From Shewanella sp. KX20019 (lineage in GTDB: Bacteria > Pseudomonadota > Gammaproteobacteria > Enterobacterales > Shewanellaceae), in contig NZ_CP068437.1 of assembly GCF_016757755.1 (NCBI RefSeq), forward strand, positions 186,001-250,000: a stretch of 64,000 nucleotides of DNA, in the 5' to 3' direction. The notes under the pieces were generated by a model. That model was not told the origin of the DNA, searched no databases, and saw nothing but the letters and a program-made list of their open reading frames with translations. Shown piece after piece: positions 18,119-26,531 of the stretch. Each line of letters opens with the position of its first letter. Within the stretch, counting starts at the first letter, position 1. The position numbers and the translations under genes were made by a program.

Positions 18119-18721
18119 TTAAAGGTTTTTAGCAATGGTTTCATCTAGGTCGGAAAGTGACGATACAGTGCTGGTGTCAATTAGCTTATTGCCATTAACT
18201 ACGATGGCTGGGATGCCTTTTTTCTTGGCAATCTTGACCGCGATAGTACGGTCATAAGCTAACTTGGCTTGAGCTGTTGAAGAGGCGAGTGCGGCTTTAA
18301 ATTCGGCAGGTGATATATCGGCAGCTTCGAGACCGATTGCTGCGAGTGCACCTTTGACCGCTGTAGAGCCTTTAACGCTTTTTAGTTTCTGATCATGAAT
18401 GGCGGCATACATCGCCAACTTGGCTTGCTTGTATTTTTTATGGCTAACCGTGTCTGCTGCGGCCAATACCTCACAGGCTTCTACACCCAGTTCCCCTTTG
18501 TTCTCTAAGCAGATCGCTTGAAACTGAGTACCCGTAGGTAGGTTTTTAATGAGATTGGGAGTGACTGCTTGTTCATACTTGTAGCAGAACGGGCAGTAAG
18601 CCGAATAGATCTTCTGCACTGTGTTATCGAGTTGTGGTGTATCAATCTCAATGACATCGGCAGCTGAAGCTGAGAATGTCATCAATAATGCGGCTGTTAG
18701 TGTGGCTAATGCTGTTTTCAT
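18119..18721 (-). CDS. dsbL: DsbL, thiol oxidase dedicated to ASST
   Basis: The 200-residue protein has a signal peptide ending SASA and a thioredoxin-fold active site CPFC (Cys43, Cys46), followed by Tyr. DsbL of uropathogenic E. coli has a CPFC site and oxidises ASST. A second cysteine pair, ICLE and EACE, lies in the helical insert. The ATG at 18721 is preferred, since a longer in-frame reading to 18850 has no signal peptide at its front and runs through the promoter region. First gene of the dsbL-dsbI-assT run and divergent from a TetR gene. Confidence 0.92.
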   Translation of the reverse strand: MKTALATLTAALLMTFSASAADVIEIDTPQLDNTVQKIYSAYCPFCYKYEQAVTPNLIKNLPTGTQFQAICLENKGELGVEACEVLAAADTVSHKKYKQAKLAMYAAIHDQKLKSVKGSTAVKGALAAIGLEAADISPAEFKAALASSTAQAKLAYDRTIAVKIAKKKGIPAIVVNGNKLIDTSTVSSLSDLDETIAKNL

Positions 18722-18733
18722 GTTGGTCTCAAT

Positions 18734-18763
18734 ATGATTATCAGGATGTGAATGCCTAATCAT
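18734..18763. promoter_or_regulatory. inverted repeat in the dsbL/tetR intergenic region
   Basis: ATGATTA (18734-18740) and TAATCAT (18757-18763) form a perfect 7-base inverted repeat with a 16-base spacer, immediately upstream of dsbL. It could be an operator for the divergent TetR protein. No other support. Confidence 0.3.
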
Positions 18764-18950
18764 CATATCGGGATGGTGTACGGTAATTTGTGAGCCAGTA
18801 TTCCAGCGTGGGAAACAATTTATTTCCATATCTTGAGTGCAAACCCGCACAAAATGGCAAGTTATAACGGCAATCCCAATATTTAAATTCTCACAAAGTT
18901 AGTCACATATTTTAATTGTTAACGATCTTTAAAGTCCAAAAAATGTAACT

Positions 18951-19745
18951 ATGTACACAGTAGTAAAACAACTTAAGTTACTGATGAATAACTACTTGCT
19001 AAACCCCACTCAAGTCATATCAACAATTCTCGATGAAGCAAAAGAGGTGATAAGGGAGCAGGGACTTTGTTCCTTCAAGCTATCAACAATCGCCGAACGT
19101 TCAAACTGCTCAACTAAAACACTCTATAGCCGCTTTCGATCGAAAGAGGATATTGTTGTCGCTCTATTTATTCAGCATGTAAACGATATTATTGAAAAGA
19201 TAAATACGATATCGAGTGACGATTCACTCTCTAATAAAGAAAAAATAATCTACTCACTAATGTACGACCCAATGAAGTGTTGGACCGCTGAAAAGAATGA
19301 TATGTGCGTTAACTTTTTAGGAGTTAACCGTCATATATACAATAACGTTAGCCCTGAATTCGAGGGTAATCTTCAAGTCATATTCTTGGAAATAAAAGAG
19401 CATACGCAGGCTATGTGGCGCAATGCGATTGATGATGGCGAGCTTCATTCAAATAAGGATGAGATCTTAAAATGTATCGTGCAGTTAAGAGCTATTCAGA
19501 AAGGGGCTGTGGTCATTGGGCAAAATAAGTATCTGCGTCAATTCGGCTATGATACCGATGCCAAGCCAATATTTGAGGCGTTATGCAGTGTGCTAAATGG
19601 GCTCGATTGGAGTGAACGTTGTGAAGCGGTCTCTTATGGGAATATGCTCAAGACCATTACGCCGTTGTTAGATGAAAATCATAATATTAACCAGCAGCAC
19701 TATGATATACCGATGGAGTCACTGAAAGACCCAATTGAGCTTTAA
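18951..19745 (+). CDS. TetR/AcrR family regulator, divergent from dsbL
   Basis: The 264-residue protein has a TetR-type helix-turn-helix in residues 25-70 (KLSTIAERSNCSTKTLYSRFRSKEDIVVALF) and an all-helical ligand domain. It is divergent from the dsbL-dsbI-assT run, so it probably controls it and may sense an aryl sulfate or phenol. The frame opens at ATG 18951 without a convincing ribosome-binding site; the methionine at 18984 is an alternative start that keeps the whole DNA-binding domain. Confidence 0.82.
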   Translation: MYTVVKQLKLLMNNYLLNPTQVISTILDEAKEVIREQGLCSFKLSTIAERSNCSTKTLYSRFRSKEDIVVALFIQHVNDIIEKINTISSDDSLSNKEKIIYSLMYDPMKCWTAEKNDMCVNFLGVNRHIYNNVSPEFEGNLQVIFLEIKEHTQAMWRNAIDDGELHSNKDEILKCIVQLRAIQKGAVVIGQNKYLRQFGYDTDAKPIFEALCSVLNGLDWSERCEAVSYGNMLKTITPLLDENHNINQQHYDIPMESLKDPIEL

Positions 19746-19761
19746 CGGTCAATAAAGCTCA

Positions 19762-19833
19762 CTCTCACTAAAGTCATTTATTTAGCGAGAGCGAAACCAT
19801 TTCAAATACTCATCCAGCCTCTTCAGGTAGGAT
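19762..19833. terminator. two hairpins between convergent tetR and gor
   Basis: A stem CTCTCxCTAAA/TTTAGxGAGAG (one mismatch, 19762-19791) is followed by a second stem CATCC..CCT/AGG..GGATG (19811-19833). They fill the short gap between two convergent genes. Neither has a long T-run, so termination strength is uncertain. Confidence 0.4.
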
Positions 19834-19843
19834 GGGTATAATG

Positions 19844-21199
19844 CTATCTGAGAGTTACAAACTCCTCGGAACCTGTAGGATGAATAGCAACTACGGCATC
19901 AAAGTCTGCTTTGGTTGCGCCCATTTTCATCGCCACGCCAAAGCCTTGTAAGATCTCATCCATGCCATAGCCAATACCATGAATACCAACCACTTTCTGG
20001 TTATCGCCGGCGCAGATAAGCTTCATCTTACACGCTTGACGGTGCGCGGTAACCGCGGTGTACATAGAGGTAAAACCTGAAGTATATACAGTGACATTGT
20101 CTTCACCATATTTTGCATTTGCTTCAGGCTCAGAAAGCCCCATGGTACCAATAGCAGGGTGGCTAAAGACCACTGTTGGAATGCAATCGTAATCCATTCT
20201 AGCATCGCTCATGCCGTTAAATAGGCGCTCTGATAACAGGCGACCTGCCTTAACTGCGACTGGAGTGAGCTCAACGCCGCCCGCCATGATATCGCCGACA
20301 CAGTAAATGCCGTTATCAGTGGTGTTCTGTTGATCATCGGTGATCACGTATCCTTTCGCATCAAGTTCAACTTTGGTGTTTTCAAGACCGATGTTGCCCG
20401 TTGATGGGTGACGACCAATCGCCCAAATTAAGCAATCAACCTCATAGCTCTCGCCATTTTCAATTTTCAGCGTCAGGCTGCCATCAGCATTTTTGCTGAC
20501 CGATTCAGGAGTGCTGTGGGTGTGCAATGTTGGGCCATCAGATGCCATAGACTCCATTAGTGCTCCACTCAGCATTGGGTCAAAACTTCTTAGCGGTGCA
20601 TGCTTACGCACAAACAGGTGAGTTTCACTGCCTAAAGAGTGCAGTACGCCTGCTAATTCAACTGCAATATAACCCGCGCCAATAACCGCAACACGTTTTG
20701 GCTGTGCTTTTAGGGCAAAGAAACCATCAGAGTCGATGCCATACTCGGCACCTGGAATATTGGGGATGGTCGGCGCGCCACCAGTGGCGATAAGAATATT
20801 ATCGGCAGTGTACTGCTTGCCATCGACTTCAATGGTGCGGCTGTCGACAAAGTGACCATAGCCACGGACTAATGTGACGCCATTACTTTCTAAGCCTCGG
20901 TCATATGAGCCATGAATACGGTCAATATAAGCTTCACGGCTGGCAACAAGTGTGTTCCAGTCGAAATTGTTGACGGTGACATCAAAACCATAATCTTTAG
21001 CATAAAGATGCATGGCTTCGGCGACTTGAGCGCCGTACCACATCACCTTTTTAGGTACGCAACCTACATTTACACAGGTTCCACCAAGCTCTTTTGCTTC
21101 AATAAGTAACACTTTTGCACCACGCATGGCGGCGCGGTTAGCCGATGCAATTCCGCCGCTACCAGCGCCAAGACAGATATAATCAAAATGTTGAGCCAT
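19844..21199 (-). CDS. gor: glutathione-disulfide reductase
   Basis: The 451-residue FAD/NADPH enzyme reduces glutathione disulfide in the cytoplasm. It has the FAD-binding GAGSGGIASANRAA, the redox motif GGTCVNVGCVPKK, the second nucleotide fold VIGAGYIAVELAG and the C-terminal HPTGSEE. E. coli Gor has 450 residues. The start at 21199 is chosen because TTGGAG lies just upstream; the longer reading to 21211 would start on a TTG inside that site. An FNR-like sequence occurs about 165 bases upstream. Confidence 0.95.
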   Translation of the reverse strand: MAQHFDYICLGAGSGGIASANRAAMRGAKVLLIEAKELGGTCVNVGCVPKKVMWYGAQVAEAMHLYAKDYGFDVTVNNFDWNTLVASREAYIDRIHGSYDRGLESNGVTLVRGYGHFVDSRTIEVDGKQYTADNILIATGGAPTIPNIPGAEYGIDSDGFFALKAQPKRVAVIGAGYIAVELAGVLHSLGSETHLFVRKHAPLRSFDPMLSGALMESMASDGPTLHTHSTPESVSKNADGSLTLKIENGESYEVDCLIWAIGRHPSTGNIGLENTKVELDAKGYVITDDQQNTTDNGIYCVGDIMAGGVELTPVAVKAGRLLSERLFNGMSDARMDYDCIPTVVFSHPAIGTMGLSEPEANAKYGEDNVTVYTSGFTSMYTAVTAHRQACKMKLICAGDNQKVVGIHGIGYGMDEILQGFGVAMKMGATKADFDAVVAIHPTGSEEFVTLR

Positions 21200-21546
21200 G
21201 TGTATCTCCAAAAAAAGTGACTTGCTGACAAAAGCAAAATAGGGCTGAGGCTTTTGTTCCTATGGATAGAGCTAAGACGCACTTCGATTCAAAAAGACGA
21301 AAGTTTGTCTAAGCTCTATTGGTTGCTGTATCGATATGCAGCCATTGTAGATTGAAACATTTATTTGAACCAGATCAAATATTTCAATCAGCCGCTTTGA
21401 ACTTAGCAATTGATATTGGGGCGAGTTAGCACAGTTTCAATACGTTGTCGTAAGCTAAGCATGATGCGACAAAGGCGCTTTAGCGATTGCCGTCTGATGA
21501 TTAGACCTAGTTTGGTAGTTGGATCTTACAATGATGTGAATATCAA
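21200..21546. other. gor upstream region
   Basis: This 347-base gap holds the gor promoter and the 3' flank of the gene at 21547. Apart from the FNR-like site at 21365-21378 I see no gene, strong hairpin or repeat. Confidence 0.45.
21365..21378. promoter_or_regulatory. FNR/EtrA-like site upstream of gor
   Basis: TTGAACCAGATCAA matches the consensus TTGATNNNNATCAA at 9 of 10 defined positions. It is about 165 bases upstream of the gor start codon. Such sites arise by chance in AT-rich DNA, so confidence is low. Confidence 0.3.
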
Positions 21547-22014
21547 CTAACGCCTATATTGGCAGCTATGATGATCAGCTTGATCTGGCCCTTCCATACC
21601 ACATTTCAGGCATTCCCATTCTTCTTGCCTAACATTGAGCTCCTGCTGGTGGTGCATGTTACGGTGATTCACGCCAAGGTTTAAATTTTTTTCTAATAAA
21701 TTCATCCGGCTATTGAGCCAGCGACAACCAGCGTCATTCGCGACGGTTTTTCGGTTAGCGAGCTGTTGTTTGCGGCTGATTTTTTTAGCTTTAGCTTTCG
21801 GCTTTGATGGCAATGGCTTGTGGGTCTTGCTTGTCTTGCTTGGCTTAATCGGTGTGTAGCTCAGTGCCGTTTTGGGCTGTGTGGGAATGGTGAGTGGCTG
21901 ACCTTGATCATCTAACACCACACCTAAGGGGAGTGGCGCCGAGTCATTGGCAAGGCTGTAAGGGCTGATAAGTATTAGCGCACAGAAGGTGCGTAGATAT
22001 GGAGTGAGTAACAT
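21547..22014 (-). CDS. small secreted Lys/Pro-rich protein with C-terminal cysteines
   Basis: I do not recognise the family. The 155-residue product has a signal peptide ending SLA, a low-complexity Lys/Pro/Ser stretch at about 50-85 and a C-terminal part with Cys at GCRWLN, ECLKCG and HSCQYRR (four cysteines). The last three could bind a metal or form disulfides. It lies alone, on the same strand as gor and the outer-membrane protein gene upstream. Confidence 0.55.
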   Translation of the reverse strand: MLLTPYLRTFCALILISPYSLANDSAPLPLGVVLDDQGQPLTIPTQPKTALSYTPIKPSKTSKTHKPLPSKPKAKAKKISRKQQLANRKTVANDAGCRWLNSRMNLLEKNLNLGVNHRNMHHQQELNVRQEEWECLKCGMEGPDQADHHSCQYRR

Positions 22015-22118
22015 TCCTTGTCCTCTGCGTTAGACACCATTTGCATTCCGTTGCCCATGGTCATCAATATTCGATTTTATTAGGTCATTAAAAACAAACT
22101 ATAGCCTAACTTGGGACC

Positions 22119-22904
22119 TTAGAAGCTCCAACTTAAGTGAATGCCGGCATAAGTTTCGTCTAAACTGCCTTTGGTATTGTTATTTTGCGCCTCAAGTTTG
22201 ATATCTTCTTGAGCTATGCTACGGCTAACATGACCTGATAACACCCAATGATTAGGCATCTCATATTCTGCTTCAATACCAAATTGAAAGTGGTTGGCTC
22301 CGTCATGTTCTTCAGTGACATATTGAAAATCAAAACCTTGGGTGATGTACGGAGAAACAGTGACACCTTCAGCCAACTGCCAGTTACTGTGTATGCTTAC
22401 CTCGACAAAATAGCCCGCAGCTTCAGTTGAATAAGTGTAGCTTACCGTTGGAACTAACCAATCCACTGCAGCGTATTCTAGTATGCCAAATATTTCGTTG
22501 TCATTCGCGCGATCGTCACCGTAAAACTCTAAACGCTGATAACCAACACTGCCAGCAAGATTGTCAGTTAAGTTAAAGCCATACTCTATGCCAAAATTCC
22601 ACTCGGTGTAATGTTGACTATCCCCGCGGCCGACCGTTGCATATAGGTTTAAGCTCTCTGTTTGTACCGCTGCAGTGGCCCAATAAATGCCGCCTTTGTT
22701 GAGATTGTCGCGACCCTCTGATATGTAGCTTGAGTCCCAGCCAAGATCAAATAGTGCTTGCACTTGCCCACTATCATCCGACGGGTGCTTCTCAATAATA
22801 CGAGTGCCATGGGAGTCGTCAACGTTTGGCGCTTCACCGGCGAATACAAAAGATGATCCGATCAACAAAGGGATTGTAAGGGCTAATTGCTTGGCTTTTC
22901 TCAT
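22119..22904 (-). CDS. putative outer-membrane beta-barrel protein
   Basis: The 261-residue protein has a signal peptide ending VFA, about ten predicted amphipathic strands and the terminal motif LSWSF expected of outer-membrane barrels. The front of the mature protein (DLGWDSSYISEGRDN) resembles TorF-like and TIGR02001-type porins, in which an early strand holds Gly-Trp-x-Ser-x-Tyr. No transported compound can be named. A partial Fur-like sequence is upstream. Confidence 0.6.
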   Translation of the reverse strand: MRKAKQLALTIPLLIGSSFVFAGEAPNVDDSHGTRIIEKHPSDDSGQVQALFDLGWDSSYISEGRDNLNKGGIYWATAAVQTESLNLYATVGRGDSQHYTEWNFGIEYGFNLTDNLAGSVGYQRLEFYGDDRANDNEIFGILEYAAVDWLVPTVSYTYSTEAAGYFVEVSIHSNWQLAEGVTVSPYITQGFDFQYVTEEHDGANHFQFGIEAEYEMPNHWVLSGHVSRSIAQEDIKLEAQNNNTKGSLDETYAGIHLSWSF

Positions 22905-22966
22905 AGCAAACTCTATATGTGGGCGAAAGTAGAAAACCCGCCTATAATAGTTCTAATACCTTGAAT

Positions 22967-22985
22967 GTAAATGATAATCGGTTGT
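22967..22985. promoter_or_regulatory. weak Fur-like site upstream of the barrel gene
   Basis: GTAAATGATAATCGGTTGT matches the 19-base Fur consensus at about 12 positions, with a perfect central ATGATAATC core and a poor right half. It is 60-80 bases upstream of the gene starting at 22904. Confidence 0.3.
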
Positions 22986-23177
22986 ATTTGCGAACTGCTT
23001 TGCAATACTAGTATCGAGCAATATTTATACTTGTGGAACATGAGCTTCATCAAAGAAACTAGCTTAGTTAACTGCTAGAAAATGATCAAAGTGCAAGTTT
23101 TATGGTTATTTCATTGAATATTGCCTACTTAACCCCTATCTCTTTACCTATCAACATCGAATGTTAAGGACTCAACC

Positions 23178-25217
23178 ATGAGCAATCCCTTGCTAAATAG
23201 CACTAAATTACCGCCTTTTTCTAGTATCAAAGCAGAACATATTCAACCCGCTATTGAACAAGGTATAGCTAACTGCCGAGCTAAAATCGAACAGGTACTC
23301 AAGAATGAAGCTAGTTATACTTGGGATAATCTAGTCGCTCCGCTTGATGATGTCGATGATGAATTAGGCAAGATATGGTCGCCGATTTCACATATGAATT
23401 CAGTGGTTAGTAACGATGCATGGCGTGCTGCACACGACGCATGTCTGCCGTTACTGTCGGAGTACGGCACCTTTGTTGGCCAACATCAGGGGCTTTATCA
23501 AGCCTATAAGTCGCTTGCTGCATCAGCAGAGTTTAACGATTATTCGCAAGCGCAAAAGAAAATGATTGAAAACAGCCTGCGAGATTTTGAGCTATCAGGT
23601 ATTGGCCTTAGCGATAGCGATAAGCTGCGTTATGGTGAACTGGTTAAGCGCATGTCAGAACTGACTAGCAGCTTCTCTAATCAACTATTAGATGCGACCC
23701 AAGCATGGAACAAGTTAATAACAGATGAAGGGGAGCTAAAGGGGCTACCTGAATCTGCAGTGGCAGCCGCTGCTGCTATGGCAGAGGCTAAAGAGCTGAA
23801 GGGATGGTTGTTTACCTTAGATTTCCCCTCTTACCTGCCGGTAATGACCTATAGCGAAAATCGCGAGCTGCGTGAAGAGTGCTATCGAGCATTTGTCACT
23901 CGTGCATCCGATCAAGGCCCTAACGCGGGTGAGTTTGATAATGGTCCACTAATGGATGAGATTTTATCACTGCGCCATGAACTTGCTAATCTATTGGGTT
24001 TCGATAGCTATGCTGATAAGTCTTTGGCTACCAAAATGGCCGAAACCCCAGCTCAAGTGCTGGAATTTCTAACTGAACTTGCAACGCGCTCTAAAGCACA
24101 AGGTGAGACTGAACTTAAAGAGCTTACAAGTTTTGCTGCCAGTGAATATAGTGCGACTGATCTTGCTGCTTGGGATCTCAGTTTCTATGCCGAAAAACTG
24201 AAACAGCACCGTTATGAGATCTCTCAAGAGTTACTGCGTCCCTACTTCCCTGAAGACAAAGTATTGTCTGGCTTATTTTATACCGTGTCACGGCTATTTG
24301 GTCTTAAGGTCGAGGAGCAAAAAGAGTTTGATAGCTGGCATAAAGATGTGCGCTTCTTCCATATCAGCGACAGTAACGGCGAACACCGTGGCAGTTTCTA
24401 CTTAGATCTATACGCCCGTGAAGGTAAGCGCGGTGGAGCATGGATGGATGACTGCCGGGCTCGTCGTGCCACTAGCGTTGGTCTGCAAGATCCTGTTGCT
24501 TATCTTACATGTAATTTCAATGCTCCTGTCGCCGGTAAGCCAGCACTGTTTACCCATGATGAAGTTACGACGCTATTCCATGAGTTTGGCCATGGTATCC
24601 ATCATATGCTGACTAAGATTGATGTCAGCGGCGTATCAGGGATCAGCGGTGTGCCTTGGGATGCAGTGGAGCTGCCAAGTCAGTTTATGGAAAACTGGTG
24701 CTATGAAGAGGAAGCGCTAGCTGAGATCTCTGGCCACTTCGAAACCGGTGAACCGCTGCCTAAAGCCATGTTAGACAAAATGCTTGCGGCGAAAAACTTC
24801 CAATCAGGCATGATAATGTTACGCCAACTAGAGTTCTCACTGTTTGATTTTAAGATGCACCTGGAATATGACCCAGCGACAGGGGCAAAAATTCAAGACA
24901 AACTAAACCAAGTTCGTGACTTGGTTGCGGTGGTTAAAGCACCTGAGTTCAATCGATTCCAACATGGTTTTGCGCATATTTTTGCCGGTGGTTACGCTGC
25001 TGGTTACTACAGCTATAAATGGGCTGAAGTGCTGTCGGCAGATGCGTTCTCGATGTTTGAGGAGCAGGGGATCTTTAATGCTGAAACCGGCCAACGCTTC
25101 CTAGAGAATATTCTGGAGATGGGCGGCAGTGAAGAGCCTATGGAGCTGTTTAAGCGCTTCCGTGGCCGAGAGCCAAAAACTGATGCATTATTGAGACATA
25201 GCGGCATTCACGGTTAA
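23178..25217 (+). CDS. prlC: oligopeptidase A
   Basis: The 679-residue cytosolic M3 metallopeptidase degrades peptides, including cleaved signal peptides. The zinc motif HEFGH lies at residues 468-472, with the downstream glutamate in EEEAL. The total length is that of E. coli PrlC/OpdA (680). The start at ATG 23178 follows TTAAGGA. It is adjacent to rsmJ in E. coli, whereas here rsmJ is 32 kb away. A perfect 11-base-pair stem follows the stop. Confidence 0.96.
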   Translation: MSNPLLNSTKLPPFSSIKAEHIQPAIEQGIANCRAKIEQVLKNEASYTWDNLVAPLDDVDDELGKIWSPISHMNSVVSNDAWRAAHDACLPLLSEYGTFVGQHQGLYQAYKSLAASAEFNDYSQAQKKMIENSLRDFELSGIGLSDSDKLRYGELVKRMSELTSSFSNQLLDATQAWNKLITDEGELKGLPESAVAAAAAMAEAKELKGWLFTLDFPSYLPVMTYSENRELREECYRAFVTRASDQGPNAGEFDNGPLMDEILSLRHELANLLGFDSYADKSLATKMAETPAQVLEFLTELATRSKAQGETELKELTSFAASEYSATDLAAWDLSFYAEKLKQHRYEISQELLRPYFPEDKVLSGLFYTVSRLFGLKVEEQKEFDSWHKDVRFFHISDSNGEHRGSFYLDLYAREGKRGGAWMDDCRARRATSVGLQDPVAYLTCNFNAPVAGKPALFTHDEVTTLFHEFGHGIHHMLTKIDVSGVSGISGVPWDAVELPSQFMENWCYEEEALAEISGHFETGEPLPKAMLDKMLAAKNFQSGMIMLRQLEFSLFDFKMHLEYDPATGAKIQDKLNQVRDLVAVVKAPEFNRFQHGFAHIFAGGYAAGYYSYKWAEVLSADAFSMFEEQGIFNAETGQRFLENILEMGGSEEPMELFKRFRGREPKTDALLRHSGIHG

Positions 25218-25227
25218 GCTATTGAGA

Positions 25228-25254
25228 ATTAAAGGCGCCTAGTGCGCCTTTAAT
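25228..25254. terminator. hairpin after prlC
   Basis: A perfect 11-base-pair stem, ATTAAAGGCGC/GCGCCTTTAAT, with loop CTAGT. The T residues are inside the stem rather than in a tail. It lies between prlC and the convergent small membrane gene, and probably acts in both directions. Confidence 0.65.
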
Positions 25255-25296
25255 GCAGATGGATATTGGCCTTACTGCCTAAATACAGCCAGCTGC

Positions 25297-25395
25297 TCAA
25301 TCCATAATAATCAGTAGTGTTAGGGAAAGACTGCATAGCAGCAATACTAATGTACTTAGGCTAATAATCAAGCGCATTGTTTGTTCAAATGCCAT
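25297..25395 (-). CDS. 32-residue single-helix membrane peptide downstream of apbE
   Basis: On the - strand an ATG at 25395 opens 32 codons ending at TGA. A short polar head (MAFEQTMR) is followed by about 22 hydrophobic residues (LIISLSTLVLLLCSLSLTLLII) and Met-Asp at the end. It starts 14 bases after the apbE stop, with AGGGG 10 bases upstream overlapping the end of apbE. Size, composition and position suggest a translated small membrane protein of the urocanate reductase/ApbE locus. No known family comes to mind. It could be chance, since hydrophobic frames occur randomly. Confidence 0.45.
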   Translation of the reverse strand: MAFEQTMRLIISLSTLVLLLCSLSLTLLIIMD

Positions 25396-25409
25396 CAATA
25401 ATCATCCCC

Positions 25410-26420
25410 TCATTGTGTTATGTATCGATGAATGCTGTCACTGTAGTGGGTTTGCAGTCCGCTATCTGTCTGCTCGATGATCATCACGGGTAGTTCGAGT
25501 TTATTGGCAATCTGTATTGATCGTTCCACACTTAAAATCATCATAGCGGTTGCAAATCCATCGGCCACTGCACATTGTGGGTGAAGTACCGTCACCGAGA
25601 TCACGCTAGTTTGAACCGGTAGCCCGCTGGTCGGATCGATAATGTGACTCAACCTTCTATCACCACTGTCGATAAAATTAACGTAACTCCCAGATGTCGC
25701 CAACGACATCTCTTGCAGTTTTATCAGCGCCTGTATCTCAAGGCTAAATTTTTCTGGACGCGTCACTGCAACTTGCCAATAGCGACCCTTTACGCCGGCC
25801 CCTCGAGTCCGCAACTCCCCGCCTATCTCAACCAGGTAATGCTCCACGCCTAAGCCATCGAGTAACTTGGCAATGCAATCAACGCCATAGCCTTTCGCGA
25901 CCGCAGAGGGGTTTATCTCTAGTCCCCGTATCGCCTTGGTCACAGAGTCTGAACTAGGGTCTAAGCTAAATCCAGTCATCCCCGTTTTAGAGCGAGCAAG
26001 CTCTAACTGACCGCGATTTTTATGCTGCAAATCTCTGTCTTTAACACCAAAACCCCAGAACTCTATCAGTGGTGCTAATGTAACATCAAGCGCGCCATCT
26101 GTTTGCGCTGATATACTCTGTGCTATCTGCAGTACATCCCAAAGGTACTTAGATACAGGAATAGCAACACCAGTGTCATTATCATTAAGGCTCGATATTT
26201 CAGAATCTACACGGAACACAGATAGAGCATCATTGACTCGCTCCAACTCCTGCTCAACAGAGGCTTTTATCTCAGACTTCGTTGCGTTCGAATCCTCTAG
26301 TCGCAATTGTATGGTGTAGGTTGTCCCCATGGTATTACCGGTTATCTGCCCAATGTTGATATGTGCCCAAGCTTGGGGAGCAGATATCAACATTAGCCAA
26401 ACCACTGTCAGATATTTCAT
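25410..26420 (-). CDS. apbE: ApbE, FAD:protein FMN transferase
   Basis: The 336-residue protein covalently attaches FMN to threonine in periplasmic or membrane target proteins. It has a signal peptide (cleaved near QAWA), the N-terminal ITGNTMGTTYTI strand, DVTLAPLIEFWGFG, and AKGYGVDCIAKLL. It is encoded next to UrdA, whose FMN domain contains a fitting acceptor motif (DGISGAT), so UrdA is the likely substrate. A terminator and a short inverted repeat between urdA and apbE suggest it also has its own promoter. Confidence 0.93.
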   Translation of the reverse strand: MKYLTVVWLMLISAPQAWAHINIGQITGNTMGTTYTIQLRLEDSNATKSEIKASVEQELERVNDALSVFRVDSEISSLNDNDTGVAIPVSKYLWDVLQIAQSISAQTDGALDVTLAPLIEFWGFGVKDRDLQHKNRGQLELARSKTGMTGFSLDPSSDSVTKAIRGLEINPSAVAKGYGVDCIAKLLDGLGVEHYLVEIGGELRTRGAGVKGRYWQVAVTRPEKFSLEIQALIKLQEMSLATSGSYVNFIDSGDRRLSHIIDPTSGLPVQTSVISVTVLHPQCAVADGFATAMMILSVERSIQIANKLELPVMIIEQTDSGLQTHYSDSIHRYITQ

Positions 26421-26461
26421 AATGAGTCTCCAGATTCAGTCAAAAATCTCTCCCATTAATA

Positions 26462-26479
26462 ATTGTTGTTAGCAACAAT
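26462..26479. promoter_or_regulatory. inverted repeat in the urdA-apbE gap
   Basis: ATTGTTG-TTAG-CAACAAT is a perfect 7-base inverted repeat about 45 bases upstream of the apbE start. It may be an operator or a short RNA hairpin. Confidence 0.35.
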
Positions 26480-26506
26480 AAAAAAGCCGATCCATTAGAT
26501 CGGCTT
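26476..26506 (-). terminator. rho-independent terminator after urdA
   Basis: On the - strand a 9-base-pair stem, AAGCCGATC/GATCGGCTT, with loop TAATG is followed by TTTTTATTG. It stands between urdA and apbE and should cut apbE expression unless a second promoter is present. Confidence 0.85.
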
Positions 26507-26531
26507 ATCATTTCTACTGCAAAGTTATTAC

